Assembly (NCBI GenBank): GCA_024405895.1
Contig: JAKSNW010000008.1
Location: 1 to 64,000 of the forward strand
Source of the DNA: Paludibacteraceae bacterium
GTDB taxonomy: Bacteria > Bacteroidota > Bacteroidia > Bacteroidales > Paludibacteraceae
Length of the DNA stretch: 64,000 nucleotides
Reading direction: 5' to 3'
Each line of letters opens with the position of its first letter. The stretch's first letter is position 1. The notes beneath the pieces were generated by a model. The model saw only the letters and a program-made list of their open reading frames with translations. It made no database searches and was not told the origin of the DNA. A program made the translations under genes and the position numbers. Below are positions 7,842-16,483 of this stretch, in pieces.

Positions 7842-8984
7842 ATGAAAAAATTCCTTTTCGCAATCATGGCTTTTGCAGCTGTCACATTCGTAAGCTGCGG
7901 CAAAGAGCCTAACGAACCACAACCAGATCAACCTGGCGACAACCCCGACACTACAACAGTGGAAGACCTCGCAGCAGGTTTCTACATGTCAGCTGCCAGC
8001 GAACAGCTCCAATGCGAGGCTGTTTCAGAAAACGGCGTTTGGGCTGTTGGTAAAAACTTCGATGCTAACGTAGCAGCTCTCTGGAACCTCAGCACCAACG
8101 AAGTCATCACCTTTGACGGTGAAGGCGGCGCTCTCCACGCTGTTACCAGCAGAGGCGTAGCCGTAGGCGACAACAACGGTTTCGCTGTCGTTGTTAGAGA
8201 CGGCAAGATGACCACTCTCCAAGGCAATGCCAACGAAGCTGGCAGCTCAGCTTATGGCATCAGCGAGGACGGCAAGGTGATCGTAGGTTTCTACTTCGAC
8301 GAGGCTTGGCAAACAAAAGCTTGTATCTGGGATGCCAACGGCAACCGCACAGAACTCCCTCTCCCTGCAGCAGCAGACGTACCATTTGATTTCAGCGGTG
8401 CAGAAGCTCGCTGGATCAGCGCTGACGGCAGCGTGATCGCAGGTTTCCTCATGGACGACTTCTCAACATGGCCAGCAGTAATCTGGCGCAAGAGCGGTTC
8501 TTCTTACGTTTGCGACCCTATCTGCAAAGACTACTTCGAGGCTAACTACCAAGAAGGCAAGCCATACATGCAGTTCGGCACCGACGCTATGGCTCTCAGC
8601 AAAAACGGCGAATGGCTCACCCTCGTAACTCAAGCAGAGTACGATCCAGACAACTGGGACGTTCCAGCTCCTGTAAGCAAGGCTGCCCGTTTCAACCTCA
8701 AGAGCAAGACCCTTGAAGTATTCGAAGGCGTTGACTACCTCTTCGGCATTGCCAACGACGGCACCGCACTCGGTTGCACTACAGACATGATGTCTGGCGA
8801 CCGTCAGGGCTTCGTTGTAAAAGCCAACGAGAGCACACCAACTCCATTCCTCAACGTTTACACCAATGAAGAGCTTACTACTCTCGCTTCAGTAACTCCT
8901 TCTGCTATCAACGGCAAAGGTAACGTTGTTTTGGGTGTAGGTTTCGGCGACGACGGCATGTTCAGCTTCGTCATCGTGAAATAA
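7842..8984 (+). CDS. Lipoprotein with HAF/beta-propeller-like repeats
   Basis: A 380-residue lipoprotein. The signal peptide ends in a lipobox (FVSC) with the lipidated cysteine at residue 19, then an acidic, Pro-rich linker. From about residue 45 the protein consists of repeated strands of the type GISEDGKVIVGF, WISADGSVIAGF, ALSKNGEWLTLV and GIANDGTALGC, which resemble the HAF-type blades of a beta-propeller. It would sit on the outer membrane, periplasmic or surface-exposed. Codon use is biased like a highly expressed gene. A pair of copied -7 elements lies upstream and a strong bidirectional terminator follows. Function is unknown. Confidence 0.8.
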   Translation: MKKFLFAIMAFAAVTFVSCGKEPNEPQPDQPGDNPDTTTVEDLAAGFYMSAASEQLQCEAVSENGVWAVGKNFDANVAALWNLSTNEVITFDGEGGALHAVTSRGVAVGDNNGFAVVVRDGKMTTLQGNANEAGSSAYGISEDGKVIVGFYFDEAWQTKACIWDANGNRTELPLPAAADVPFDFSGAEARWISADGSVIAGFLMDDFSTWPAVIWRKSGSSYVCDPICKDYFEANYQEGKPYMQFGTDAMALSKNGEWLTLVTQAEYDPDNWDVPAPVSKAARFNLKSKTLEVFEGVDYLFGIANDGTALGCTTDMMSGDRQGFVVKANESTPTPFLNVYTNEELTTLASVTPSAINGKGNVVLGVGFGDDGMFSFVIVK

Positions 8985-9005
8985 GCAACCCATAGCTTAA
9001 AAATA

Positions 9006-9040
9006 AAAGCCCCGGAAGTAACACACTTTCGGGGCTTTCT
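9006..9040. terminator. Bidirectional terminator between convergent genes
   Basis: A 14-bp stem (9006-9019 with 9025-9038, one G:T pair), A-rich on its left and T-rich on its right. It lies between the lipoprotein gene (plus) and the ResB-CcsA gene (minus) and can serve both. Confidence 0.85.
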
Positions 9041-9056
9041 TGTTCTGATAAGTCGT

Positions 9057-10184
9057 TCATTGATTATAGGTATGGACGCTGTATCGCGCCGAGGGGAGGT
9101 AGTTGACCCCGTACCATGTGACCTGCATGAATGCGAAGGCGACGACTACGGTGAGAGCAGCAATCCATCGGTGGGAAGAAGACTTGGGGATATGCGACCC
9201 CATGACGGTGACAAACCAGGTGACGGCAGCCCAACACTCTTTGGCATCCCAGGTCCAATACTGTCCCCATGCCTCTTTGGCCCAGACAGCCCCGCAGAGC
9301 ATTCCGATGAGGAGGAGTGCCGAGGTTGTTTGCAGCAATCCATGTCCCAACGTGGCAGTCCGTTTTGCCGACGCTCTTGAAGTAAGGGCCCACAGACACA
9401 GCACCAAGGAGATAGCCATCAGCGAATAGGCAAGCATATAGACCATGACATGAGGGAAGAACCAGATGCTGCGTAATGCCGGAACCAGTGTCTTGAGTTC
9501 AATGCGTAGAAGGGAAACACAGGTAAACGCCACAGCCACAGCCAAGGCAACGGGAATGACACGCCAGCTATGCCATGTCCGAACCAGTTGAAACAAGGCA
9601 GAGACAACCATCAACACGAAGCCCAAATAGACAAGGGGAAGCCAGGGATCCCGCACCAGTTGCAGCACTACGAAATCACCGTTGGCACGGTCGTAATCCG
9701 ACTGATAGATCCACCACCCTTTGTAGTGAGCAGGATGGTTGACACTCGTTGGCATGTCGATGGTCTTGCCTTGTTGCTTCAGCATGATATACGATGTGTA
9801 TTGCTTCGGGCTGACGCTATCGTCATAGTAATCGATTTGAAAATCACGCAATTGGAGCGAGAACGGCAATACAACGGGTTTATTGTCTGGAGTATAGGCC
9901 ACCCGTTCTGTGGCGTGAGTGTCTATCACTATCTTGCAGTTGGTTTCCACCACAGCCCCCAACATGGCACCGGTCATCACTAAGGCGAGTCCGAGATGCG
10001 AACCACAAGCCACCATCCGTCTCGCCTTGAAATCACGAACAGCACAAAGCAACAACAGCGCATCCGCAACCAACGAAGTGATGACAAACGGCCAGGAGTG
10101 ATAGAGCCGAACAGCCCATGTGCCTTCAATGATAAGCATAACGACGAGCAGGAGCATCGCAATGACTCCTGCCCATCGTAGCAT
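9057..10184 (-). CDS. ResB-CcsA-type cytochrome c biogenesis fusion
   Basis: An integral membrane protein of about 375 residues that attaches heme to CxxCH apocytochromes (system II). The N-terminal third has two membrane helices and a ResB-like soluble segment (WWIYQSDYD). The C-terminal part has about six helices and the CcsA heme-handling 'WWD' motif (WGQYWTWDAKECWAAVTW). This protein is much shorter than the large Bacteroidota CcsBA proteins, so the ResB half is reduced. I prefer the ATG at 10184, ten bases after the stop of the upstream di-heme gene; a start at 10226 would add 14 polar residues and overlap that gene by 32 bp. Its place directly behind a two-heme lipoprotein gene suggests it matures that protein. 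Confidence 0.82.
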   Translation of the reverse strand: MLRWAGVIAMLLLVVMLIIEGTWAVRLYHSWPFVITSLVADALLLLCAVRDFKARRMVACGSHLGLALVMTGAMLGAVVETNCKIVIDTHATERVAYTPDNKPVVLPFSLQLRDFQIDYYDDSVSPKQYTSYIMLKQQGKTIDMPTSVNHPAHYKGWWIYQSDYDRANGDFVVLQLVRDPWLPLVYLGFVLMVVSALFQLVRTWHSWRVIPVALAVAVAFTCVSLLRIELKTLVPALRSIWFFPHVMVYMLAYSLMAISLVLCLWALTSRASAKRTATLGHGLLQTTSALLLIGMLCGAVWAKEAWGQYWTWDAKECWAAVTWFVTVMGSHIPKSSSHRWIAALTVVVAFAFMQVTWYGVNYLPSARYSVHTYNQ

Positions 10185-10194
10185 TTTTGAACTC

Positions 10195-11871
10195 TTAGAT
10201 GGCGTTGACGAAAGCGACGATTGCATCTCTGTCTTTCTTAAGCAGATTATAGAATTTCTTTACAGACTCGAGTGCATCCGACTGCTCGCTGTATCCGTGC
10301 CACATGATGGCTTCCACCACATTGCGCGCTCTGGTATCGTGCATACGTGCTTCGTAGGGGTCGCCAGTCACTTTCTTATGCAGACCTCGTCCCCACAGAG
10401 GTGTCGTACGACACCAGCCTGTGCGGATATCACTCTCCATATAGAGTTTGTGCTGCACGAAGTCGCTATAGGGCCAAATGGTTTGATAGCGGTAGCGTGG
10501 AAGACTATTGTAGGCATCGGTGAAGAATCCCGCAGGATCCTGAATCTCGTCGTTGCCCGTTGTCCACGAAGGACGGTGACACTCGGCGCATCCTATCTCC
10601 ATGAAGAGTTGGCGACCACGCAACACATTCTCGTCGTGTACGTTTCTCACAGCAGGCACAGCCAGTCCGCGATGCCACACCATGAAATCCTTATATTCCT
10701 TGTCGGTCATCTCGGCAGGGAGATTCTTGTCGGTGAGATAGGCATAGATATCAGCCTCAACATTGCCGGTCTTGAATCGGGCATAATCGGGATTGACAGC
10801 AATCAGACGGTCGATATAATTGTTCCAACCCGCCTGTACGTCGGGATCTTTCGATGAGATCTGGGCATAGAACTTACCGCTGAGGTCAAGATAGTGGGCA
10901 CGACGGTCGGAGCGGGTGACATTGGTGATATTCCATATTGCATTGGCACCAGCAGCATCCTGAAGCGGACCACGCGACATGGCATAGGTGTAACGGCGCA
11001 CATATTCTCGGCCGTCGCTATTGACTGCCGTCGACTTGTATTTCGCATTTGGCATCCATGTGCCTCCGCTGAACCACTCCGACTTCCAGTTCTTGAGATA
11101 GCCCTTACTGTAGGCCTGCTCCTCCTTAGCCCATTGGGCCGTGATGGAGTCGTCGGGGATGGCGTCGGTGAGACCGGTGCCGTAGATGCCGATGGTGTTT
11201 TCCAGTTTCACGCCATAGTTGGTGATGCCCTTTGCACCGGCAGCCAGCAATTCGTCGTAGCCGTAGATGGCTGAGGTAGGAAGCGTCACCTCCGGGTAGC
11301 GGAGTTCGAATGGTTCGCCGTCGGGAAACTGCATCTGATTGTTGGAGGCGGCGCAAGTGGCCACGGTCTTCCAAGTCACCGTGACCTGACTCTCATCAAT
11401 CGGCGCCTTGAACGGAGCCACAGCATGCAACTGCGGCATGCCAGCCACCCAAGGCACATAAGCCTCATCGCTCTTGTCGTAGACGACGAGCAGGGTACCA
11501 TTGCCGACATAATCGGTGTTGTAGGTCCCCTCTTCAACCGATTTGCCGTGACCATAGCCCGGGTGACAGTGGAGACAGGAGGAACGGACGTAGACCGGTC
11601 CGAGTCCGGAACGGGTGCCTGTGGCGCCGCTGTTGAATTTCTTTTCAAAGAGTGCCTCGCCATTCATGAAAGCCTCCAACCAAGAGCCGAACTCCACGGA
11701 AGGGGTTGGCTGTTCGTAGGCAACTGATGAAGTGACCGTCGTAGTGCCGTCCTTGCCGCCGGCATAGTACCAGTCGGGAAGAAGGTCGCTCTCTAAGTTT
11801 TCCGGTTCGTCATGCGGAACGCAAGCGACCAAAGCAAACATCAAAAGGGGAAGTAGATAGATCTTTTTCAT
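10195..11871 (-). CDS. Di-heme oxidoreductase (DUF1111/DHOR family) lipoprotein
   Basis: A 558-residue lipoprotein with lipobox LVAC (Cys17). It has two c-type heme attachment sites, CLHCH at residues 99-103 and CAECH at 428-432, in the layout of the di-heme oxidoreductase family once called thiol oxidoreductase, related to MauG and bacterial cytochrome c peroxidases. It should act in the periplasm, tethered to a membrane, as an electron-transfer or redox enzyme. The gene sits between an imelysin lipoprotein (12 bp gap upstream) and a cytochrome c maturation gene (10 bp downstream), so co-transcription is very likely. Pairing of imelysin with di-heme proteins is a recurrent theme in iron-linked loci, which suggests Fe(II)/Fe(III) chemistry here; the actual substrate is inference. 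Confidence 0.88.
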   Translation of the reverse strand: MKKIYLLPLLMFALVACVPHDEPENLESDLLPDWYYAGGKDGTTTVTSSVAYEQPTPSVEFGSWLEAFMNGEALFEKKFNSGATGTRSGLGPVYVRSSCLHCHPGYGHGKSVEEGTYNTDYVGNGTLLVVYDKSDEAYVPWVAGMPQLHAVAPFKAPIDESQVTVTWKTVATCAASNNQMQFPDGEPFELRYPEVTLPTSAIYGYDELLAAGAKGITNYGVKLENTIGIYGTGLTDAIPDDSITAQWAKEEQAYSKGYLKNWKSEWFSGGTWMPNAKYKSTAVNSDGREYVRRYTYAMSRGPLQDAAGANAIWNITNVTRSDRRAHYLDLSGKFYAQISSKDPDVQAGWNNYIDRLIAVNPDYARFKTGNVEADIYAYLTDKNLPAEMTDKEYKDFMVWHRGLAVPAVRNVHDENVLRGRQLFMEIGCAECHRPSWTTGNDEIQDPAGFFTDAYNSLPRYRYQTIWPYSDFVQHKLYMESDIRTGWCRTTPLWGRGLHKKVTGDPYEARMHDTRARNVVEAIMWHGYSEQSDALESVKKFYNLLKKDRDAIVAFVNAI

Positions 11872-11883
11872 AGCTGTAGGATA

Positions 11884-13062
11884 TTAAAGTAATGCTTTGA
11901 CAGCCGCGATGGCTTCGGTGAGAATCGTGCCAGCCTCAACCATTGCCTGTTTGGAGGCATTGTCGCCAGCTGTGGTGAAGAAAGGCTCTTGCATCTGTTC
12001 GATGGCGGCGATGGTGTTCTCAATCTGAAGACGGAGTGCTTCTGCCGCCTCTTCGTCAATGTCCTTGATATAGTTATAGAGCGAAGCATCTCCCGTACGA
12101 CTTCCCATGTAGGCATTGCGGATAGAGCGGATATTGTTGGCAAAGTCTTCAACGGAGTTCAGACTGTAAGGACTTTCAATATAGTTGCGGTCGCCCTCTT
12201 CTGCGCCACTGCCTGCTCCGCGAACAGGACGTCCGATTTTCGTGTTGCCCACCTCGTCGGCAATGGCATCGCAGCCATCAAGGAGTTCGTCCATCACGTT
12301 GCGATAAGAGGCATACTCGCCGATAAGACTTTGGAGATGTGAGGCAAAGCCGTCTGTCATACCGCTATAGTTGCGAACGGTGGCAGGAGCGTTGGCAATG
12401 ATCTGTTGCTTGCGTTCCGACACCTTGCTGAGTCCCTTCCAACAAGCCTCCAGCGCTACAACCTGCTCCACGAGGTCTTTGGCGATGGCACGGAAATAGA
12501 CCATCTCGTTGGCAGAATAGGCGTTGAAGTCGTTGTATCTGATGTCGTTCGGGTGCTGATAGTTATCTACGTCATAGATCATATACTCCAACGCATGATA
12601 ACCCATCAGACCCTCGTCGCCCAATACGGAGAGGCCTTCGTCAGCCACCCTCTGCATCTTGGCGTCATCGGCCATGAGGTCGAGTTGCGCAGTGAGGTCG
12701 TGTGGCCAGGTGTCGATGTGGGGGTCGATATTGTTGGATTCCACAGGACCAAAAAGGAACGCTTCGCTCAACTCCCATTGGCATCGAGACTGTTTCCAGA
12801 GGCGTCCGAGGTTTTGGATTTCCGAGGCATCGATAGTTTGTCCCGACTGGTATTTGCCGTAGACCGCCTCACAGGCATCATAGAGTTCGATGGTAGCATC
12901 TGCCAAGGCAGTGTAGGTTGCTTCGACAGTGTTCACCACATAGTCGTTGGTGATGGCTTGATACTGTTTTTCTTTGTCGGAGGTGATGTTGTTGTTGGTC
13001 TCGCAACTGAAAAGCACGACACTCATCAGTGCAGAGAGTAGGATAGAAATATTCTTTTTCAT
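11884..13062 (-). CDS. Imelysin (peptidase M75)-like lipoprotein
   Basis: A 392-residue lipoprotein. The frame is open further upstream, but the start at 13062 gives a clean signal peptide with lipobox LFSC (Cys20), so I choose it. The helical body contains the imelysin signature GxHxxE as GYHALEY (Gly154, His156, Glu159), a putative metal site. Imelysins and the related EfeO M75 domain are envelope proteins linked to iron uptake; they are not proven proteases despite the peptidase name. It lies 17 bp after the porin gene and 12 bp before the di-heme oxidoreductase gene. A role in binding iron delivered through the porin is inference from this context. Confidence 0.87.
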   Translation of the reverse strand: MKKNISILLSALMSVVLFSCETNNNITSDKEKQYQAITNDYVVNTVEATYTALADATIELYDACEAVYGKYQSGQTIDASEIQNLGRLWKQSRCQWELSEAFLFGPVESNNIDPHIDTWPHDLTAQLDLMADDAKMQRVADEGLSVLGDEGLMGYHALEYMIYDVDNYQHPNDIRYNDFNAYSANEMVYFRAIAKDLVEQVVALEACWKGLSKVSERKQQIIANAPATVRNYSGMTDGFASHLQSLIGEYASYRNVMDELLDGCDAIADEVGNTKIGRPVRGAGSGAEEGDRNYIESPYSLNSVEDFANNIRSIRNAYMGSRTGDASLYNYIKDIDEEAAEALRLQIENTIAAIEQMQEPFFTTAGDNASKQAMVEAGTILTEAIAAVKALL

Positions 13063-13079
13063 AGAGTTGAATGATTTGA

Positions 13080-14489
13080 TTACAGTTTGAACATACCACA
13101 ATAGGCAATACTTAACGCCAGATAAGGCTCGTCGTTGTACCGAACGGTAGGACTCTTGTTGATCCATGCGTGGGCATACTCGGCTTTGACAATGATTTCC
13201 GGGATAGGGAAATAGTTGATGCCGAGGCTCAGTTTCTGTCGGCCAGCCCAGTATTTGCGAACCGTCTCCGTGCGTGCCATGGCATCGTAGATGTCGTAGC
13301 GTGCAAAGAGAAAGAGTTGCTGTTGCTTCTTGTGGAGTTTGTTGTTTAGAGTGAAAAAGTCATAGCCCAGCTCTGCGCCACAGCTGTAGGCATCGCTTGC
13401 CACGTGTTCGCGGCGTGAGTTGGAGTTCTTGGGCATTGAGCGGTTGAAGGTGGAGATGGCAGCAGCATCGCCAAGATGTCCGTAGAGTGCGCTACCCCGG
13501 AAAACGAGACCGTGACCACGGTAGTTCCAATCGAAGGCACCGAGGCTGACCAATCCGCGCACATGCTGATAGTCTGTGCCGTTGACCGGTTCTGCGGTGT
13601 TGCGGAAACTGGTGCCGCAGTAACCACTGAGTGAGAGGCGCAGCGATGAGGCCTTAGGGCTTTCGTAGAGTGGGAAGAAGTCGAGGCGGGCAAGTCCGGC
13701 ATAGGTAGTGGCGGGTCTGTACTCAAACATGCTGGCACTGCCGTAGTGGATCCAGTTTGCCGAGCCGAACTGATTGCTTTGCAGTCCGGGCAGAAGTTGA
13801 GCCGTATAGCTTAGCCATCGGTAGGTTCCGGAGAACTGGACACCGATTTCATGCCAGGTGCACGGCAGGATGGTGTTGTCGCCTTCGGGACGGAAAGCGC
13901 CGAAGAACTGATTCGGCTCGTGATGGGCATTGACACCTCCCAAAGGGACAACGAGCATGCCTGCACGAATGGCTGCCAAGGGAGAGAAGCGCTTCTCAAC
14001 CCACAGCTGCTCCAGTGCCACTTCGCCGCCGCGTTCCACCTCGGTCTCGTACTCGAGGCCTTCGTCGCCCTCCGTCTCCATGGCAGCCTCCGTGCCGCCA
14101 TGCTCAAACTCTATCTCGCTGCCGATGCGCCATCCGTGGCCGAAGTCGTAGCTGAGATAGAAACAGACATGCGGGAGGTCAAACTCCCCGTATTGCTGTC
14201 CACGGTACTGCTCAGGCAGTTTGTAGCGTCCGGGATTGGAGGAGTAGAAATTGCGACGGAAGGTAGCCTCTCCGTAGCCGCCGATGGTCAAACGATGCTG
14301 TTTGCCGACGTTCTTGGGCTGTGAGGCGAGGACCACAGGATCTGCCTGTAGGGTCTGTTCCAGATGCTCCACCCGTTCGTTCAGTCGCAGCCAGTCGCTT
14401 TGACTGATGCGTACGGTGTCTTCTGCCCAAGCCGAGAGGCAGAACACGGAGAGGAGAACCATGGAAACGATTTTGAATAAAGGTTTCAT
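13080..14489 (-). CDS. Outer-membrane beta-barrel porin
   Basis: About 469 residues with a signal peptide (MKPLFKIV...SAWA), a short coiled-coil stretch (around residues 25-45, NERVEHLEQTLQ) and then alternating amphipathic strands from GGYGEATF to the C-terminal aromatic-rich strand. This layout (signal, coiled coil, barrel of about 16 strands) is like phosphate-selective porin O/P-type proteins, though I cannot assign specificity. The start at 14489 is preferred over upstream ATGs that would only add an MTMT-type extension. It is the second gene of the metal-handling unit, 17 bp from the imelysin gene, and probably lets the ligand across the outer membrane. Confidence 0.8.
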   Translation of the reverse strand: MKPLFKIVSMVLLSVFCLSAWAEDTVRISQSDWLRLNERVEHLEQTLQADPVVLASQPKNVGKQHRLTIGGYGEATFRRNFYSSNPGRYKLPEQYRGQQYGEFDLPHVCFYLSYDFGHGWRIGSEIEFEHGGTEAAMETEGDEGLEYETEVERGGEVALEQLWVEKRFSPLAAIRAGMLVVPLGGVNAHHEPNQFFGAFRPEGDNTILPCTWHEIGVQFSGTYRWLSYTAQLLPGLQSNQFGSANWIHYGSASMFEYRPATTYAGLARLDFFPLYESPKASSLRLSLSGYCGTSFRNTAEPVNGTDYQHVRGLVSLGAFDWNYRGHGLVFRGSALYGHLGDAAAISTFNRSMPKNSNSRREHVASDAYSCGAELGYDFFTLNNKLHKKQQQLFLFARYDIYDAMARTETVRKYWAGRQKLSLGINYFPIPEIIVKAEYAHAWINKSPTVRYNDEPYLALSIAYCGMFKL

Positions 14490-14588
14490 AGTCATAGTCA
14501 TTATGGACTTCTGCAAGGGCAAAAGTCAAGTTACGGAAATTCACAGATTGCCAAGGGCAATTTGTAGAGAAGTAAAAAGGGAAGGTGC

Positions 14589-14960
14589 TCAGAGAAAGAG
14601 CGAAGGAGGGGCTCGAAGCGAAATGACGACGAGGTGGAGTGCAACGGCGTTTTGGGTCGGCACTACGTTATAGATGAGAGGTTTGCCTTCGTCTACAATC
14701 TGTTCAGTGTCAGGAGTATCTCCCGTAGCCAGAAACTGATTGGTCAGTTGGGCAATGAGGATGATTTCTGATGTGGAATGGTGTCCGTCGGGGGTGTCAC
14801 CGTGGTGACGGCCGTGAAAGTGTGAGTGGACAATGGTAGAACCGTTGATGACATGAGGGTGACAGAAGAAGTTGACATCGACATAATAGAACACGAAGTG
14901 ACACAGCATGACCGCTATCACACTGTTTCTAAAAATCGGATTCCTGAGCCCCTTGTTCAT
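14589..14960 (-). CDS. Small His-rich membrane-associated protein
   Basis: A 123-residue protein I cannot assign to a family. One N-terminal hydrophobic segment (residues about 13-30) is followed by a histidine cluster (CHPH, HSHFHGRHHGD, GHH) and a loosely conserved tail. Such clusters bind Zn, Ni, Cu or Fe, so a periplasmic metal-binding or sensing role is likely. The start at 14960 rather than further upstream is supported by a complete promoter whose -7 element ends only five bases before this ATG. A 99-bp gap separates it from the porin gene on the same strand with no terminator seen, so it may be the first gene of the porin-imelysin-di-heme operon. Confidence 0.65.
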   Translation of the reverse strand: MNKGLRNPIFRNSVIAVMLCHFVFYYVDVNFFCHPHVINGSTIVHSHFHGRHHGDTPDGHHSTSEIILIAQLTNQFLATGDTPDTEQIVDEGKPLIYNVVPTQNAVALHLVVISLRAPPSLFL

Positions 14961-14965
14961 CGGTG

Positions 14966-14996
14966 CAAAGGTAGAACGACGGGGAGGGTCTCGCAA
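14966..14996 (-). promoter_or_regulatory. Promoter placed for leaderless transcription
   Basis: On the minus strand TTG (14996-14994), a 20-base spacer and TACCTTTG (14973-14966). Transcription would start at or within a base or two of the ATG at 14960. Confidence 0.7.
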
Positions 14997-15070
14997 TACC
15001 TAATAATAGTGATATTTTCTCCTCCCACTACCCTCAAGGGATGAAAAAAGCCCCTATTCGTGGGAGTATC

Positions 15071-15114
15071 AAAAACAACGGAGCAACCTTTTTTGGGACT
15101 GCTCCGTCTTTTTT
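15071..15114. terminator. Terminator of the efflux operon
   Basis: ACGGAGCA (15078-15085) pairs with TGCTCCGT (15100-15107). A T-rich tract follows on both strands. It lies just beyond the end of the TolC-like gene (15146) and terminates the minus-strand efflux operon. Confidence 0.8.
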
Positions 15115-15145
15115 CAGTGATGAATTAAGTAAGTGTTTGGATAGT

Positions 15146-16483
15146 TTATCTTGTGAATTGGCGATATTTGGTCAAGGCTACACGGTAGGCGATGCGGTAG
15201 TCGTTGGATTGGTCAACGGCCTGACGATAGAGTACCTGTGCCTCAAGTAATTCGCTGATGCTGATGAGACCTGCCATGTAATTGTGGTGGCAGACGGTCA
15301 TATTGTCGCGAGCAGTTTCCACAGCCTTGTCGGCAAGAAGTGTCTGGTGGTACGATTCCTGAAGTTCGTTCCATGCCTGCTGGGTCTGCAGTGCCATCTT
15401 CTCTGTGAGGTCGCGGCGTGAGTTGGCTGCTTCCTGTTGCTTGAGTTTCTGCTCTTTCAGTTTATGTGAAGTCTCGCCCCACTGACTGATTGGTACGGTG
15501 ATTGTGGCCATGACGGCGCCGTTCCAGGTGTCTTTTTCCAGCAGGTTACCGTAACCATAGGTAGCACCCACCAGGATATGTGGCAATGTCTCACCGATAA
15601 TCATCTTACGCTTCAGTTCTTCAGCGCGGTCGTTGAGTTCGAGCAGTTTTGATTCCGTACGTCCGTTGACTGCCTCGGTACTCTCACGATGCAGCGACAT
15701 CAACTCGTCGGTTTGAGTTGACAGGGTGTCAGCCGGCATGAGGTTCGGATTGTATGGAATGCCGATGCTTTGGCATAGAGCCATGGTGGCAAGGGTGATG
15801 CTGTTGTTAACCTTGAGGAGGTTCTGCTCCATCTCGTTTTGTTTGAGTGTAACTTTCAAGAGGTCGTTGCGGGTGATGAGTCCGGCAGCACATGCCCCCT
15901 TGACGTCGCGGTAGAGCGTGTCAAGCAGTCCCTGCACCTCGAGAATGGTTCTGCGTTTCTCTCGCAGTGAAACAATGAGCCAGTAGCTTTCCTCTGTTTG
16001 CAACAACAGTTCGTCTTCTGCCAACTGTTGTTTATATTCTGCAGCCTCGACGCCGAGTTGAGCCAAACGGTTACCATTGACAATCTGTCCACCCATAAAA
16101 ACTGGCTGCATGGCTGTTACACCAGCCACTACGCCTTTGTGAAGGAAGGTGACTTTGGAGTCAAGACCGAGGTCCTGACCATAGAGTCCATAGAGCGTGC
16201 TGAGCAAACCACGAATGGACGGGTTGTCGATATCGTTGATGGTCAATTCAATCAGTGGATCGAAGGCATAGTAGCCAGCGGCATTGGCACTCACCTGAGG
16301 AAAATACTTGGTAAATACCTGTTTTTTCACTTCCTTTGCTGCCTCCACTTCAAGTGCGGCATTGGCAAGCGTGGTGTTGTTGTTGCGGGCAAGTGCTAGG
16401 CATGAATCGAGAGTCAGTTGCTGCGCATTCAGACCGACGGCAACGGTTGCAAGAAGCAATATTATTATTGTGTGACGTTTCAT
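15146..16483 (-). CDS. TolC-family outer-membrane efflux channel
   Basis: A 445-residue outer-membrane channel protein with signal peptide (residues 1-20, GLNAQ) and the two helical outer-membrane-efflux repeats typical of TolC/OprM: LTLDSCLALARNNN at the start of the first and long heptad-rich helices around 170-260 and 300-440. Length fits the family. It opens with an ATG that overlaps the stop of the RND pump gene by 4 bp, so the two are translationally coupled. It forms the exit duct of the tripartite pump encoded by the three genes before it. A hairpin terminator follows. Confidence 0.9.
   Translation of the reverse strand: MKRHTIIILLLATVAVGLNAQQLTLDSCLALARNNNTTLANAALEVEAAKEVKKQVFTKYFPQVSANAAGYYAFDPLIELTINDIDNPSIRGLLSTLYGLYGQDLGLDSKVTFLHKGVVAGVTAMQPVFMGGQIVNGNRLAQLGVEAAEYKQQLAEDELLLQTEESYWLIVSLREKRRTILEVQGLLDTLYRDVKGACAAGLITRNDLLKVTLKQNEMEQNLLKVNNSITLATMALCQSIGIPYNPNLMPADTLSTQTDELMSLHRESTEAVNGRTESKLLELNDRAEELKRKMIIGETLPHILVGATYGYGNLLEKDTWNGAVMATITVPISQWGETSHKLKEQKLKQQEAANSRRDLTEKMALQTQQAWNELQESYHQTLLADKAVETARDNMTVCHHNYMAGLISISELLEAQVLYRQAVDQSNDYRIAYRVALTKYRQFTR

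Noticed and set aside
12406..13041. Plus-strand open frame of 211 codons opposite the imelysin gene
   Set aside because: Shadow of a gene with convincing lipobox and GxHxxE motif.
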